This document shows, piece after piece, positions 8,781-17,058 of a stretch of DNA of 64,000 bases (its first letter is position 1; each line of letters begins with the position of its first letter). The stretch covers positions 1-64,000 of the forward strand of contig JAOAHY010000006.1 in the NCBI GenBank assembly GCA_026414995.1, given 5' to 3'. The stretch is from Caldisericia bacterium (GTDB lineage Bacteria > Caldisericota > Caldisericia > B22-G15). Position numbers and translations under genes: made by a program. The notes under the pieces were generated by a model, which did not search any database, was not told where the DNA came from, and saw nothing but the letters and a program-made list of their open reading frames with translations.

Positions 8781-11700
8781 TTGATTCAAAAGAAATTTGA
8801 TGCAATTGAAATATCATTAGCATCACCTGAAGATATATTATCCTGGTCTCATGGTGAAGTAAAAAAAGCAGAAACTATTAATTACAGAAATTTTAGACCA
8901 GAAATGGAAGGACTTTTTTGTGAAAGGATTTTTGGTCCAGTAAAAGATTATGAATGCCATTGTGGAAAACTTAAAGGTGTTAGATATAGAGGCCTTGTCT
9001 GTGAAAGATGTGGAGTTGAGGTTACTACGTCAAAAGTTAGAAGAGAAAGATTTGGACATATCACACTTGCTTCTCCAGTAGTTCATATTTGGTATTTCAG
9101 ATCAACAAATATAATTCCAGTATTACTTGATATGTCAAAGAATGATGTAGAAAAAATAGTTTATTATGCTTCTTATGTTGTTTTAGATCCAGGAAATTCT
9201 CCTTTAAAATATAAACAAGTAATTAATGAAGAAGAGTATAGAGAATATAAAGAGAGGGGATATAACTTTATAGCAAAAAGAGGTTCAGATGCAATTTTAG
9301 AGTTATTAAAATCCATTGACCTTGAAAGTTTAAGAGAAGAGTTAATGGAAGAGATAAAGAGATCTTCAACTAAGCAGAAAAAGACTTCAGCAATGAAAAG
9401 ACTTGATTATGTAGAAGCATTTTTGAAATCTGGAAATAAGCCCGAATATATGGTTTTAACAGTTCTTCCCGTTATACCTCCTGATTTACGACCTCTTTTG
9501 CCTCTTGATGGTGGAAGATTTGCATCTGTTGACTTAAATGATTTATATAGAAGAGTCATTAATAGAAACAATAGGTTAAAAAAGTTAATCGATGTTAATG
9601 CTCCAGAAATAATGTTACAGAACGAAAAGAGAATGCTTCAGGAAGCAGTAGATGCATTACTTGATAATACTCATAAAATACATCCAATTATTGGTTCACA
9701 TAATAGACCTCTTCATTCATTATCTGATATTTTAAGAGGTAAACAAGGAAGATTTAGACAGAATCTTTTAGGAAAAAGGGTTGATTATTCTGGTAGAAGT
9801 GTAATAGTTGTAGGACCAAAATTAAAACTTGATGAATGTGGTTTACCAAGAAATATGGCACTTGAACTCTTTAAACCATTCTTAATGCACAACCTTGAAG
9901 AGACAGGTATAGCACTAAACTTAAGAAGCGCAAAATGGATGATTGAACAAGCTGTTAAAGATCAAAATAGTCCTGTATGGAAAGTACTTGCTGATACAGT
10001 AAAAGATTATGTCGTACTTTTAAATAGAGCACCAACGCTTCATAGAATGAGCATTCAATCATTTAAACCTGTCCTTGTAGATGGTGAAGCAATTCATATT
10101 TCTCCTTTGGTTTGTCCCCCATATAATGCAGATTTTGATGGTGATCAAATGGCAGTTCATCTTCCTCTATCTATTGCTGCACAAACTGAAGCAAAATATT
10201 TACTTTTATCGAAATATAACATTATCTCTCCTGCACATGGTAAACCAATAACTCTACCTGTACAAGATGTAGTTGCTGGTTGTTATTATTTAACGAAAGA
10301 GAAAAAAGGTGAAAAAGGAGAAGGTTTAAAGTTTTATACAATAGAAGATCTCAACGCAGCATTAGATGAAGGAAAAGTAACATACCATACTATCATTGAT
10401 TTTTATTGGAATAAAAGATGGATAAATAATACAACTGTTGGTAGAGTCATATTCAATAATCTGGTTAAAGAAACACTTGAAGATGAAAACTTTGAATTTT
10501 TTGATAGGGTAATAGATCAAAAAACAGTAAACGATCTTTTCTTCCAAGTATTTAAAAAATATGGATTTGAAAAAACAGCAAAACTTTTAGATGAAGTTCA
10601 AAAACTTGGTTTTGAAATTGTTACTCTTTCAGGATTAACAATTGGAATGGATGATATGGTTATACCCAAAAGAAGAGACGAAATAATTAAACAAGCAGAA
10701 GAAAAAGAGAAAAAATTAAGAGAATTTTATGAAAAAGGTTTAATGTCTGAAAATGAAAGGTATAAAAAAACAATTGATGTTTGGTTGAAAGCAGGAGAAG
10801 AACTTGTTAATGAAATATTTGATACCTACAATCCATTCAATTTCTTACTCCTTATGGCAATTTCAGGTGCAAGAGGAAAACCAGAGCAAATTTTACAAAT
10901 GGTTGGAATGAGAGGGCTTATGTCTGATCCATCTGGTAGAATTATTGAGTTTCCAATTAAATCAAATTTAAAAGAAGGTTTGTCTGTTCTTGAATACTTT
11001 ATATCAACACATGGAGCAAGAAAAGGTTTAGCCGATACAGCTTTAAAAACTTCTGATGCAGGGTATTTAACAAGAAGACTTGCTGATGTTGCCCATAAGG
11101 TTTTTGTAAAATATGAGGATTGTGAAGTTGTTCCTGTTAAACCAATAGTTATAGGTGAAAAGGTTATAAAGAGTTTATACAGACAAATTGTAGGAAAAGT
11201 TGCAGCAAAAGATGTTATTGATCCAAATACTGGAGAGATAATTGTTCATGAAAATGAGGAAATAACAAGAGATAAAGCTCTTGAAATTGAAAATAAAAAT
11301 ATTGAAATTGTTTGGGTAAGGAATTTTACAGATGGAATTGAAGTTGAAGAGATAAAAGAAGGTCAAAGAATTATTGAAACTCTCGAAGAGAGGATTCTTG
11401 GAAGATATGCAGCAGAAGATATTTATTCACCGAGTGAAAAGATTGTGAAATATAATATTGAAACTGAAAAACCAGAAGAAGGATTTATAGCAAAAGATAT
11501 TGTAGACGAAAAACTAAATATAATTGCAAGAGAAGGCGAAAAAATAACAACTGAATTATTAAAGAAACTAATTGATAACAATATTAAAGAGATATTAATT
11601 AAGATACCATCTAAAAGAGAGTTAATCGTTAAAAGAGGAGAAGAAATTGATGAAGTTGCAGTAAACAAAATTAAAGAATATGGTATTAAGAAAGTCAAAA

Positions 11701-12830
11701 TAAGATCAGTTCTTACATGTTCTTCACCAAATGGAGTTTGTGCTAAATGTTATGGAAGAGATCTTTCAACCGGAAAACTTGTAAATTTAGGTGAAGCAGT
11801 AGGAATTATTGCATCTCAATCAATCGGTGAACCAGGAACTCAATTAACATTAAGAACTTTCCATACTGGTGGAATTGCAGCTAAAGATATCACTTCTGGT
11901 TTACCCAGAGTTGAAGAATTGTTTGAAGTAAGAAAACCAAAAGGAAGTGCAATAATTTCAGAAGTTACAGGATATGTAACAGTTAGAGATGAAGAGGATG
12001 CAAGAAAAATTATAATAACACCAAGAACAAGAGAAATAGCTGTTAATATTTATGAAAAATTAATTGAAAAATTAAATAATTTAATGTCAGTTGACTCAAA
12101 TTTAACAATAACAGATCTAGATTTAGATAGAGAAACATTAGAAGTTTTAACTGAAGCTAAAATAGAAAAGGTTAAAGATATTTTAAATTTAGAAAAAGAA
12201 GAGTTAATTAAAAAATTAATTGGAAGAGAAACTATCTACATAGTTCCCTATGGTAAGACATTAAGAGTTCAAAATGGAGATTATGTTAATGTGGGTGATA
12301 GATTAACAGAAGGACCTCTTGATCCTCATAAAATTTTCCAAATTAAAGGTTTAAGAGAAACAGAACAATATCTATTACAGGAAATCCAGAAAGTTTATAA
12401 AAGTCAAGGTGTTACAATAAATGACAAACACATAGAAATAATATTAAGAGAATTAACAAGAAAAGCCATAATAATTAATCCAGGGGATACTAAATTTTAT
12501 CCTGGTCAAGAAGTTGAAAGAAGTGAAGTTGAAGAAGAAAATAGAGTTGCTAAAGCAGAAAGTAAAAATCCTGCAACCTATAAAATTTTATTACTAAGAT
12601 TAACCAAAGCAGCTCTTTCTGCAGATTCTTTCTTATCAGCATCTTCTTTCCAAGAAACTACTAAAGTACTTGCTGAAGCAGCAATCAGTGGAAAGATAGA
12701 TACATTAGAAGGACTAAAAGAAGCAATTATTGTAGGAAGTATGATACCTGTTGGAACTGGTTTTTCAGAGTATGATGGTATAAAAATTATTGAAAAGAAG
12801 GAATTAGTTGAAGAAAGGGAGAGTGTTTAA
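8781..12830 (+). CDS. rpoC: RNA polymerase beta' subunit RpoC
   Basis: A 1349-residue beta' subunit. Seen: N-terminal zinc finger (ECHCGKLKG...LVCERCG, about residues 58-77), catalytic NADFDGDQMAVHLPL (about 446-460, three Mg-binding Asp), the trigger-loop/bridge region, and the second zinc site CSSPNGVCAKCYGRD. Between about 810 and 970 are three repeated AxDI..P..GE-type units, known from other Gram-positive beta' subunits. The start is TTG, chosen because AGGAGGTG lies 9 nt upstream and the protein begins exactly where the family does. Its stop lies in the loop of a terminator. Confidence 0.98.
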   Translation: MIQKKFDAIEISLASPEDILSWSHGEVKKAETINYRNFRPEMEGLFCERIFGPVKDYECHCGKLKGVRYRGLVCERCGVEVTTSKVRRERFGHITLASPVVHIWYFRSTNIIPVLLDMSKNDVEKIVYYASYVVLDPGNSPLKYKQVINEEEYREYKERGYNFIAKRGSDAILELLKSIDLESLREELMEEIKRSSTKQKKTSAMKRLDYVEAFLKSGNKPEYMVLTVLPVIPPDLRPLLPLDGGRFASVDLNDLYRRVINRNNRLKKLIDVNAPEIMLQNEKRMLQEAVDALLDNTHKIHPIIGSHNRPLHSLSDILRGKQGRFRQNLLGKRVDYSGRSVIVVGPKLKLDECGLPRNMALELFKPFLMHNLEETGIALNLRSAKWMIEQAVKDQNSPVWKVLADTVKDYVVLLNRAPTLHRMSIQSFKPVLVDGEAIHISPLVCPPYNADFDGDQMAVHLPLSIAAQTEAKYLLLSKYNIISPAHGKPITLPVQDVVAGCYYLTKEKKGEKGEGLKFYTIEDLNAALDEGKVTYHTIIDFYWNKRWINNTTVGRVIFNNLVKETLEDENFEFFDRVIDQKTVNDLFFQVFKKYGFEKTAKLLDEVQKLGFEIVTLSGLTIGMDDMVIPKRRDEIIKQAEEKEKKLREFYEKGLMSENERYKKTIDVWLKAGEELVNEIFDTYNPFNFLLLMAISGARGKPEQILQMVGMRGLMSDPSGRIIEFPIKSNLKEGLSVLEYFISTHGARKGLADTALKTSDAGYLTRRLADVAHKVFVKYEDCEVVPVKPIVIGEKVIKSLYRQIVGKVAAKDVIDPNTGEIIVHENEEITRDKALEIENKNIEIVWVRNFTDGIEVEEIKEGQRIIETLEERILGRYAAEDIYSPSEKIVKYNIETEKPEEGFIAKDIVDEKLNIIAREGEKITTELLKKLIDNNIKEILIKIPSKRELIVKRGEEIDEVAVNKIKEYGIKKVKIRSVLTCSSPNGVCAKCYGRDLSTGKLVNLGEAVGIIASQSIGEPGTQLTLRTFHTGGIAAKDITSGLPRVEELFEVRKPKGSAIISEVTGYVTVRDEEDARKIIITPRTREIAVNIYEKLIEKLNNLMSVDSNLTITDLDLDRETLEVLTEAKIEKVKDILNLEKEELIKKLIGRETIYIVPYGKTLRVQNGDYVNVGDRLTEGPLDPHKIFQIKGLRETEQYLLQEIQKVYKSQGVTINDKHIEIILRELTRKAIIINPGDTKFYPGQEVERSEVEEENRVAKAESKNPATYKILLLRLTKAALSADSFLSASSFQETTKVLAEAAISGKIDTLEGLKEAIIVGSMIPVGTGFSEYDGIKIIEKKELVEERESV

Positions 12831-12850
12831 AACTCTCCCTTTTAATTTTA
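12816..12850 (+). terminator. Intrinsic terminator after rpoC
   Basis: GGGAGAGT (12817-12824) pairs with ACTCTCCC (12832-12839) over a 7-nt loop that contains the rpoC TAA codon; TTTTAATTTT follows. Flanking A and T runs extend the stem. This would end the long rpmG/secE-to-rpoC transcription unit. Confidence 0.88.
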
Positions 12851-12854
12851 AAAA

Positions 12855-13529
12855 ATGAAGGGTACACTTTTTAATATTTTTACTGTAATCTTAGGGAGTA
12901 TTCTTGGAATTTTAATTGGTAGTAAATTTCCAGAAAGAATTAAAAAAATTGCATTTGATGGTGTAGGGCTTTCATCATTGACTCTTGGAATTATGCTCTC
13001 ATTAAAAACAGATAACATAATAATAATGGTATTCTCGATTCTTTTAGGTGGAATTATAGGCGAACTAATAAAAATTGAAGAATTTTTAAATGCAATTGGT
13101 GATAAGATTAAAACTAAAATAAAATCAGACTCTCCATTTACTGAAGGATTTATAACTTCAACTCTTGTTTTTTGTGTAGGTTCTATGGCAATAATTGGTT
13201 CAATTAATGAAGGTTTAACAGGTGATGCTACAATTTTATATACAAAATCTATTTTAGATGGGGTAACTTCAATTGCTTTATCTTCAACTTTAGGAATAGG
13301 TGTAATGTTTTCTGTATTTCCTATATTGATATATCAAGGGGGTATAACTGTTTTATCAACGTTAATTAAAGAACTGTTTACAGAACATACTATAAATATG
13401 ATTACAGGAGTTGGTGGAGTTTTGATAATTGGTATAGGATTAAATTTACTAGGATTAAAAAAGATAAAATTATCAAATTTTTTACCATCTCTAATAATTG
13501 CATTTATTTTATCTCTTATTATCAAATAA
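12855..13529 (+). CDS. DUF554 family membrane protein
   Basis: A 224-residue protein with six to seven hydrophobic segments. It starts MKGTLFNIFTVILGSILGIL and contains glycine-rich pairs (ILLGGIIGELIKIEEF, VFCVGSMAIIGSINEGLTGD) typical of the DUF554 (YdfK-like) family, possible small transporters of unknown substrate. It sits between the rpoC terminator and a tRNA cluster. I see no good ribosome-binding site or promoter, so it may depend on read-through or be leaderless. Function is not established. Confidence 0.8.
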   Translation: MKGTLFNIFTVILGSILGILIGSKFPERIKKIAFDGVGLSSLTLGIMLSLKTDNIIIMVFSILLGGIIGELIKIEEFLNAIGDKIKTKIKSDSPFTEGFITSTLVFCVGSMAIIGSINEGLTGDATILYTKSILDGVTSIALSSTLGIGVMFSVFPILIYQGGITVLSTLIKELFTEHTINMITGVGGVLIIGIGLNLLGLKKIKLSNFLPSLIIAFILSLIIK

Positions 13530-13534
13530 ACCTC

Positions 13535-13562
13535 TTGAATTTTTTAAAAATTCTAATATACT
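13535..13562 (+). promoter_or_regulatory. Sigma-70-type promoter of the tRNA cluster
   Basis: TTGAAT (13535-13540), 16-nt spacer, TATACT (13557-13562). Predicted start is about 13569, some 7 nt before the mature tRNA-Pro 5' end. Confidence 0.65.
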
Positions 13563-13575
13563 TTTAATTTGATGT

Positions 13576-13653
13576 CGGGGCGTGGCGCAATTTGGCTAGC
13601 GCGCATGTTTTGGGTACATGAGGTTGGAGGTTCGAATCCTCTCGCCCCGACCA
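13576..13653 (+). tRNA. tRNA-Pro (TGG anticodon)
   Basis: Acceptor stem CGGGGCG/CGCCCCG, anticodon stem CATGT/ACATG with loop TTTGGGT (anticodon TGG), T loop TTCGAAT, discriminator A and encoded CCA. First of six tandem tRNA genes. Confidence 0.95.
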
Positions 13654-13657
13654 TTTC

Positions 13658-13734
<77 letters not shown>

Positions 13735-13735
13735 T

Positions 13736-13813
13736 GGTGGACGTAGCTCAATTGGTTAGAGCGTCGGACTGTGGATCCGATGGTTGCGAGTTCGAGTCTC
13801 GTCGTCCACCCCA
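13736..13813 (+). tRNA. tRNA-His (GTG anticodon)
   Basis: Acceptor GTGGACG/CGTCCAC with the extra G-1 (13736) opposite C73, the histidine identity pair. Anticodon loop CTGTGGA (GTG), encoded CCA. Confidence 0.95.
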
Positions 13814-13816
13814 TTA

Positions 13817-13893
13817 GCGCCTATAGCTCAATAGGATAGAGCAGCGGAGTCCTAATCCGCAGGTTGCAGGTTCGATTCCTGCTAGGCGCACCA
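13817..13893 (+). tRNA. tRNA-Arg (CCT anticodon)
   Basis: Acceptor GCGCCTA/TAGGCGC, anticodon loop GTCCTAA (CCT) closed by GCGGA/TCCGC, encoded CCA. It closely resembles the tRNA-Arg(TCT) two genes upstream, suggesting tandem duplication and anticodon change. Confidence 0.93.
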
Positions 13894-13919
13894 TAAGTAA
13901 GTCATGATTATTATGAGGT

Positions 13920-13995
13920 GGGTCGTTAGCTCAAATGGTAGAGCACCTGACTCTTAATCAGGGTGTTACAGGTTCGAGTCCTGTACGACCCACCA
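13920..13995 (+). tRNA. tRNA-Lys (CTT anticodon)
   Basis: Acceptor GGGTCGT/ACGACCC, anticodon loop CTCTTAA (CTT) closed by CCTGA/TCAGG, T loop TTCGAGT, discriminator A, encoded CCA. Confidence 0.94.
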
Positions 13996-14001
13996 AATTA
14001 C

Positions 14002-14088
14002 GCGAGGGTGGCGGAATTGGTAGACGCACTGGACTTAGGATCCAGTGGGCAATAGCCCATGCGGGTTCGAGTCCCGCCCTTCGCACCA
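14002..14088 (+). tRNA. tRNA-Leu (TAG anticodon)
   Basis: Class II tRNA with a long variable arm. Acceptor GCGAGGG/CCTTCGC (one G-T pair), anticodon stem CTGGA/TCCAG with loop CTTAGGA (TAG), T arm GCGGG/CCCGC, encoded CCA. The next protein gene starts 6 nt after its CCA. Confidence 0.95.
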
Positions 14089-14094
14089 ATATAG

Positions 14095-15057
14095 ATGAAA
14101 AAGAGATTTGATATAAAGAATAAAAAAAAGAAAATATTAAAATTTCTTATTTTTTTTATTGTTATACTAATTATTTTTATAATAGGATATTTTAAATTTA
14201 TTAATTGGTGGCGAAAAGAATCACAAATTGCCGCTAGAGTTGGTAATGATATTATAACATATGAAGATCTTGAAAATAGAGTATTATTGAATCTTGGTTT
14301 AGAAAATATATACTCATCTGCATTTCAAGATAGATATCTTACAATAAGAAAACAAATTCTCGAAGAAATTATTGAAGATTCTCTTGTTATGAAATATGCA
14401 ATTGAAAAAGGGTATTCCGCACCTCAAAAAATAGAGGGTTTTGATGAATATACAGAAAATGATAAGATTAGAAAATTTTATGTTTCTATGATTGAAAATG
14501 AAATAATGAATGAAATATCTAAAAAATTAAAAGAAGAAGAACTTTTAAAATATTATAATGATAATAAAATAGAATTTATAAAATTAAAAGCTCAAGTAAT
14601 ATACATTAGTTCAAATAAAGGAGATCCTGATTATTCAGAAAAAGAAAAGAAAATCAATGAAGCTTACACCAAGATTTTAAGAGGAGTACCATTTGAAAAA
14701 GTTGTACAAGAATATTCTGATGAAAAAGAAAACAATGGAATAACAGAATATTTTGATGTATTTAAATATATAGGACCAGTAAATGAAGTTATTTTTAATT
14801 TAAAAATTGGCGAAATTTCAAAACCAATTATAACTATAAAAGGTTTTTATATTTTTAAAATATTAGATAGAATTGAAGGATATGAGAAATTTAAAGATGT
14901 TATTAAAGAAAGGTATTTAAAATATAAAACAAACATTGAACTTGCTAATTTAAAGGAAAATTTAAAATATGAAAATGAATCAATAATACAATATGGTAAT
15001 AAAGTTGAAAAATTAATTAATTGGTATAATAAAGTTTTATTAGGAAAAGGAGGATAA
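14095..15057 (+). CDS. PpiC/SurA-type membrane-anchored peptidyl-prolyl isomerase or foldase
   Basis: A 320-residue protein with a lysine-rich cytoplasmic start, one transmembrane anchor (about residues 15-36), a SurA-like helical N domain (VGNDIITYEDLENRVLLNLG) and a parvulin-type (PpiC) domain at about 150-270 (AQVIYISSNKGDPDYSEKEKK... IGEISKPIITIKGFYIFKILDR). It probably assists folding outside the membrane. No lipobox cysteine is seen, unlike PrsA. It begins 6 nt after tRNA-Leu, is presumably transcribed with the tRNAs, and is followed at once by trigger factor, forming a chaperone pair. Confidence 0.8.
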   Translation: MKKRFDIKNKKKKILKFLIFFIVILIIFIIGYFKFINWWRKESQIAARVGNDIITYEDLENRVLLNLGLENIYSSAFQDRYLTIRKQILEEIIEDSLVMKYAIEKGYSAPQKIEGFDEYTENDKIRKFYVSMIENEIMNEISKKLKEEELLKYYNDNKIEFIKLKAQVIYISSNKGDPDYSEKEKKINEAYTKILRGVPFEKVVQEYSDEKENNGITEYFDVFKYIGPVNEVIFNLKIGEISKPIITIKGFYIFKILDRIEGYEKFKDVIKERYLKYKTNIELANLKENLKYENESIIQYGNKVEKLINWYNKVLLGKGG

Positions 15058-15058
15058 T

Positions 15059-16243
15059 TTGAACATTACAATTAAAAACTCGGAAAAGAACAAAGTTAAT
15101 TATGAGGTATCATTTGAGAGAGAGGAAATAGAAAATGAATATAGAAATATATTAAATTATTATTCAAATAAAGTAAAAATTCCTGGTTTTAGACCTGGTA
15201 AAGCACCACATAATCTAATTAAGAATATTATAGGAGAAGATATTATTCTTGATGAGATTAAAAAAAGATTAAGAGATAAAGCTCTTGAAAAAATATTTAA
15301 TGATATTAAAAATTTATTTCCATCAGTAGATATAAATTTTAGTGATTTTAAAATAGAAAATCCAGTTTTTTTTCTAACAACCTATTTAATACCTGATATT
15401 AAAACTATAAATTTAAAAGAAATTATTGATGAATTAAAAAATGTAACAGAGGAAGAAATTGAAAAAAGAATTAATATTATAAAAGAGGAAATGAAAGAAT
15501 TTATTCCCAAAGAAGGTTTAATTGAAAAAGGAGACTATGTAATATTAAAATATAAATTTCAAGATACCAATGAAGATAAAGAAATTTCCTTTATTGTTGG
15601 TGAACATAAAAATTTGATCGAAGATTATATTTATGGAATGAGAATTGGTGATAAAAAAGAGATTGATATTCAAGGTAGTAAAATGATTATTGAAATTATA
15701 GAGATAAAAACTCCTAAATATCCTGAATTAGATGAAAAGTTTTTTAAGGATTTTGAAGTATCTAATTTCGAAGAATTTAAAGAAAAAGTTAAAAATAATA
15801 TTATAAGAGAAAGGTTTAATGATGAATTTCTTGAATCTTTTATAAATAATAAATTAATTGAATTAAACGACTTTTATGTTCCTAAAACATATATTGACGA
15901 TGAGACAAATCATAAAATAGAACATTTTAAAGAAGACTTATTGAAAAGCGGTTTAACTCTTGAAGAATTTCTTAAGGCCAGAAATGAAACTTTGGAAGAT
16001 TTGAAAAGTAGTTTTGATAAAAGCTCAGAAAATCAGATAAAACTTGATATTATTTTAAGTTTACTTTCAAAAGATTTAAATGTTTCAGATGAAGATATCA
16101 AAAATTATTTTCCAGATAATTATCAATATATCATACAGGATAATGAACAAAAAGAAAGAGTTGAATCATATATTAAAAAAGTTAAATTAATTAAAAATTT
16201 AATTGATGAAATAAAGAAAATTGGTGGAGCAGACGGGATTTGA
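15059..16243 (+). CDS. tig: Trigger factor
   Basis: A 394-residue ribosome-bound chaperone. The N-terminal domain carries the ribosome-docking loop PGFRPGKAPHNLIKNIIGED (about 42-61), then a short FKBP-like PPIase domain (about 140-215) and a helical C-terminal substrate domain. The start is TTG behind GGAGG, one base after the previous stop. The last codons (GGADGI) are written in the antisense of tRNA-Ala(CGC), and the stop comes from the tRNA T loop, so gene and tRNA overlap by 22 nt tail to tail. Confidence 0.93.
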   Translation: MNITIKNSEKNKVNYEVSFEREEIENEYRNILNYYSNKVKIPGFRPGKAPHNLIKNIIGEDIILDEIKKRLRDKALEKIFNDIKNLFPSVDINFSDFKIENPVFFLTTYLIPDIKTINLKEIIDELKNVTEEEIEKRINIIKEEMKEFIPKEGLIEKGDYVILKYKFQDTNEDKEISFIVGEHKNLIEDYIYGMRIGDKKEIDIQGSKMIIEIIEIKTPKYPELDEKFFKDFEVSNFEEFKEKVKNNIIRERFNDEFLESFINNKLIELNDFYVPKTYIDDETNHKIEHFKEDLLKSGLTLEEFLKARNETLEDLKSSFDKSSENQIKLDIILSLLSKDLNVSDEDIKNYFPDNYQYIIQDNEQKERVESYIKKVKLIKNLIDEIKKIGGADGI

Positions 16244-16296
16244 ACCCGCGACCTCATCCTTGCGAAGGATGCGCTCTCCCTCTGAGCCACTGCCCC
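16222..16296 (-). tRNA. tRNA-Ala (CGC anticodon)
   Basis: On the minus strand: acceptor GGGGCAG/CTGCTCC, short D loop, anticodon stem CATCC/GGATG with loop TTCGCAA (CGC), T arm GCGGG/CCCGT, discriminator A, encoded CCA. It overlaps the 3' end of tig on the opposite strand and follows tRNA-Ser in the same transcript. Confidence 0.93.
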
Positions 16297-16334
16297 TAAA
16301 TTATTTATATGATTGTTAATTTCTTTTAAAATAG

Positions 16335-16428
16335 TGGCGGAGAGAGCGGGATTCGAACCCGCGAGGCGGGTTTTAACCCACCTACCCGCTTTCCAGGCGG
16401 GTGCCTTCGGCCACTCAGCCATCTCTCC
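16335..16428 (-). tRNA. tRNA-Ser (GGA anticodon)
   Basis: Class II tRNA on the minus strand: acceptor GGAGAGA/TCTCTCC, anticodon stem CCCGC/GCGGG with loop CTGGAAA (GGA), long variable arm, discriminator G, encoded CCA. Confidence 0.95.
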
Positions 16429-16436
16429 TAAAGTTT

Positions 16437-16464
16437 ATTATATTAAAAAATTAATTTATGTAAA
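16437..16464 (-). promoter_or_regulatory. Promoter of tRNA-Ser/tRNA-Ala
   Basis: On the minus strand TTTACA (16464-16459), 16-nt spacer, TATAAT (16442-16437). Predicted start about 16430, next to the mature tRNA-Ser 5' end at 16428. Confidence 0.7.
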
Positions 16465-16468
16465 TATT

Positions 16469-17017
16469 TTACTTTTTATGCTTATTTTTAAATAAAGTTT
16501 CACTATTTTTAACCTCATGATTTGGTATACCCTCTATGTACTCTTTAATAACTTTAAAAAATCTTTTATGGAATAGTATAAGATTTATTAGAATCCATAT
16601 TAAAATTATAACCCTTAAATCTTCATAATAAATTATTGCAATTATGAAGGGAGAAAAGGTAACAGGCGCTTGTAGTGTCATTAGAAAAGTTTTATTGTAA
16701 TAGAAAATTAATATAAATACAAAGATAATGTTATATATGATAAATATTTTTTCATTAATATAATTTGCTTTAAACAAATAAAAGAAAAATGACCATTCAA
16801 AAAATAGATCAATTTGAAAATCAAATTTACCAAGTTTACCTTCTATATTAAATATTCTAGCTAGAAATCCATCTAAAATATCAGTTGTCCATCCAAATAA
16901 AATAGAGTAAAAATAAAGATGAAAATTAAATATATCAAAAACACCAAGATATATAATAAATAATCCACTTAAAATTCTCAAAAATGTAAATATATCAGGT
17001 AACATCTTTAACATCAT
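16469..17017 (-). CDS. CDP-alcohol phosphatidyltransferase family membrane protein
   Basis: A 182-residue, very hydrophobic protein with several membrane helices. The family signature is visible as DILDGFLAR (DxxDGxxAR) and then GKFDFQID. In the usual form (D-x2-D-G-x2-A-R-x8-G-x3-D-x3-D) there are three residues between G and the third Asp; here there are two, so one position is deleted, though the DxxxD spacing is kept. Likely role is phospholipid head-group synthesis (phosphatidylglycerophosphate-like), but the substrate cannot be assigned. It is divergent from gltX. ATGATG at the start has no ribosome-binding site; the second ATG (17014) is 7 nt from TACAAT. Confidence 0.7.
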   Translation of the reverse strand: MMLKMLPDIFTFLRILSGLFIIYLGVFDIFNFHLYFYSILFGWTTDILDGFLARIFNIEGKLGKFDFQIDLFFEWSFFFYLFKANYINEKIFIIYNIIFVFILIFYYNKTFLMTLQAPVTFSPFIIAIIYYEDLRVIILIWILINLILFHKRFFKVIKEYIEGIPNHEVKNSETLFKNKHKK

Positions 17018-17031
17018 TTTTATTGTATAAT
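17002..17031 (+). promoter_or_regulatory. Candidate gltX promoter
   Basis: TATAAT at 17026-17031 with TG just upstream, about 28 nt before the gltX ATG, leaving a short leader that contains AAAGGAGG. The -35 region is poor. The same AT-rich segment read on the other strand offers TACAAT (17027-17022) for the divergent gene. Confidence 0.5.
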
Positions 17032-17058
17032 AAATAAAAGATTTTTAAAGGAGGTATT

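Noticed and set aside
11100-11720. Repeated AxDI-P-GE units in rpoC as an unusual insertion
   Set aside because: Similar repeats occur in beta' subunits of other Gram-positive bacteria.
16123-16495. Reading frames on both strands across tRNA-Ala and tRNA-Ser
   Set aside because: Same artefact: conserved tRNA T-arm sequence translated. No ribosome-binding site or family match.
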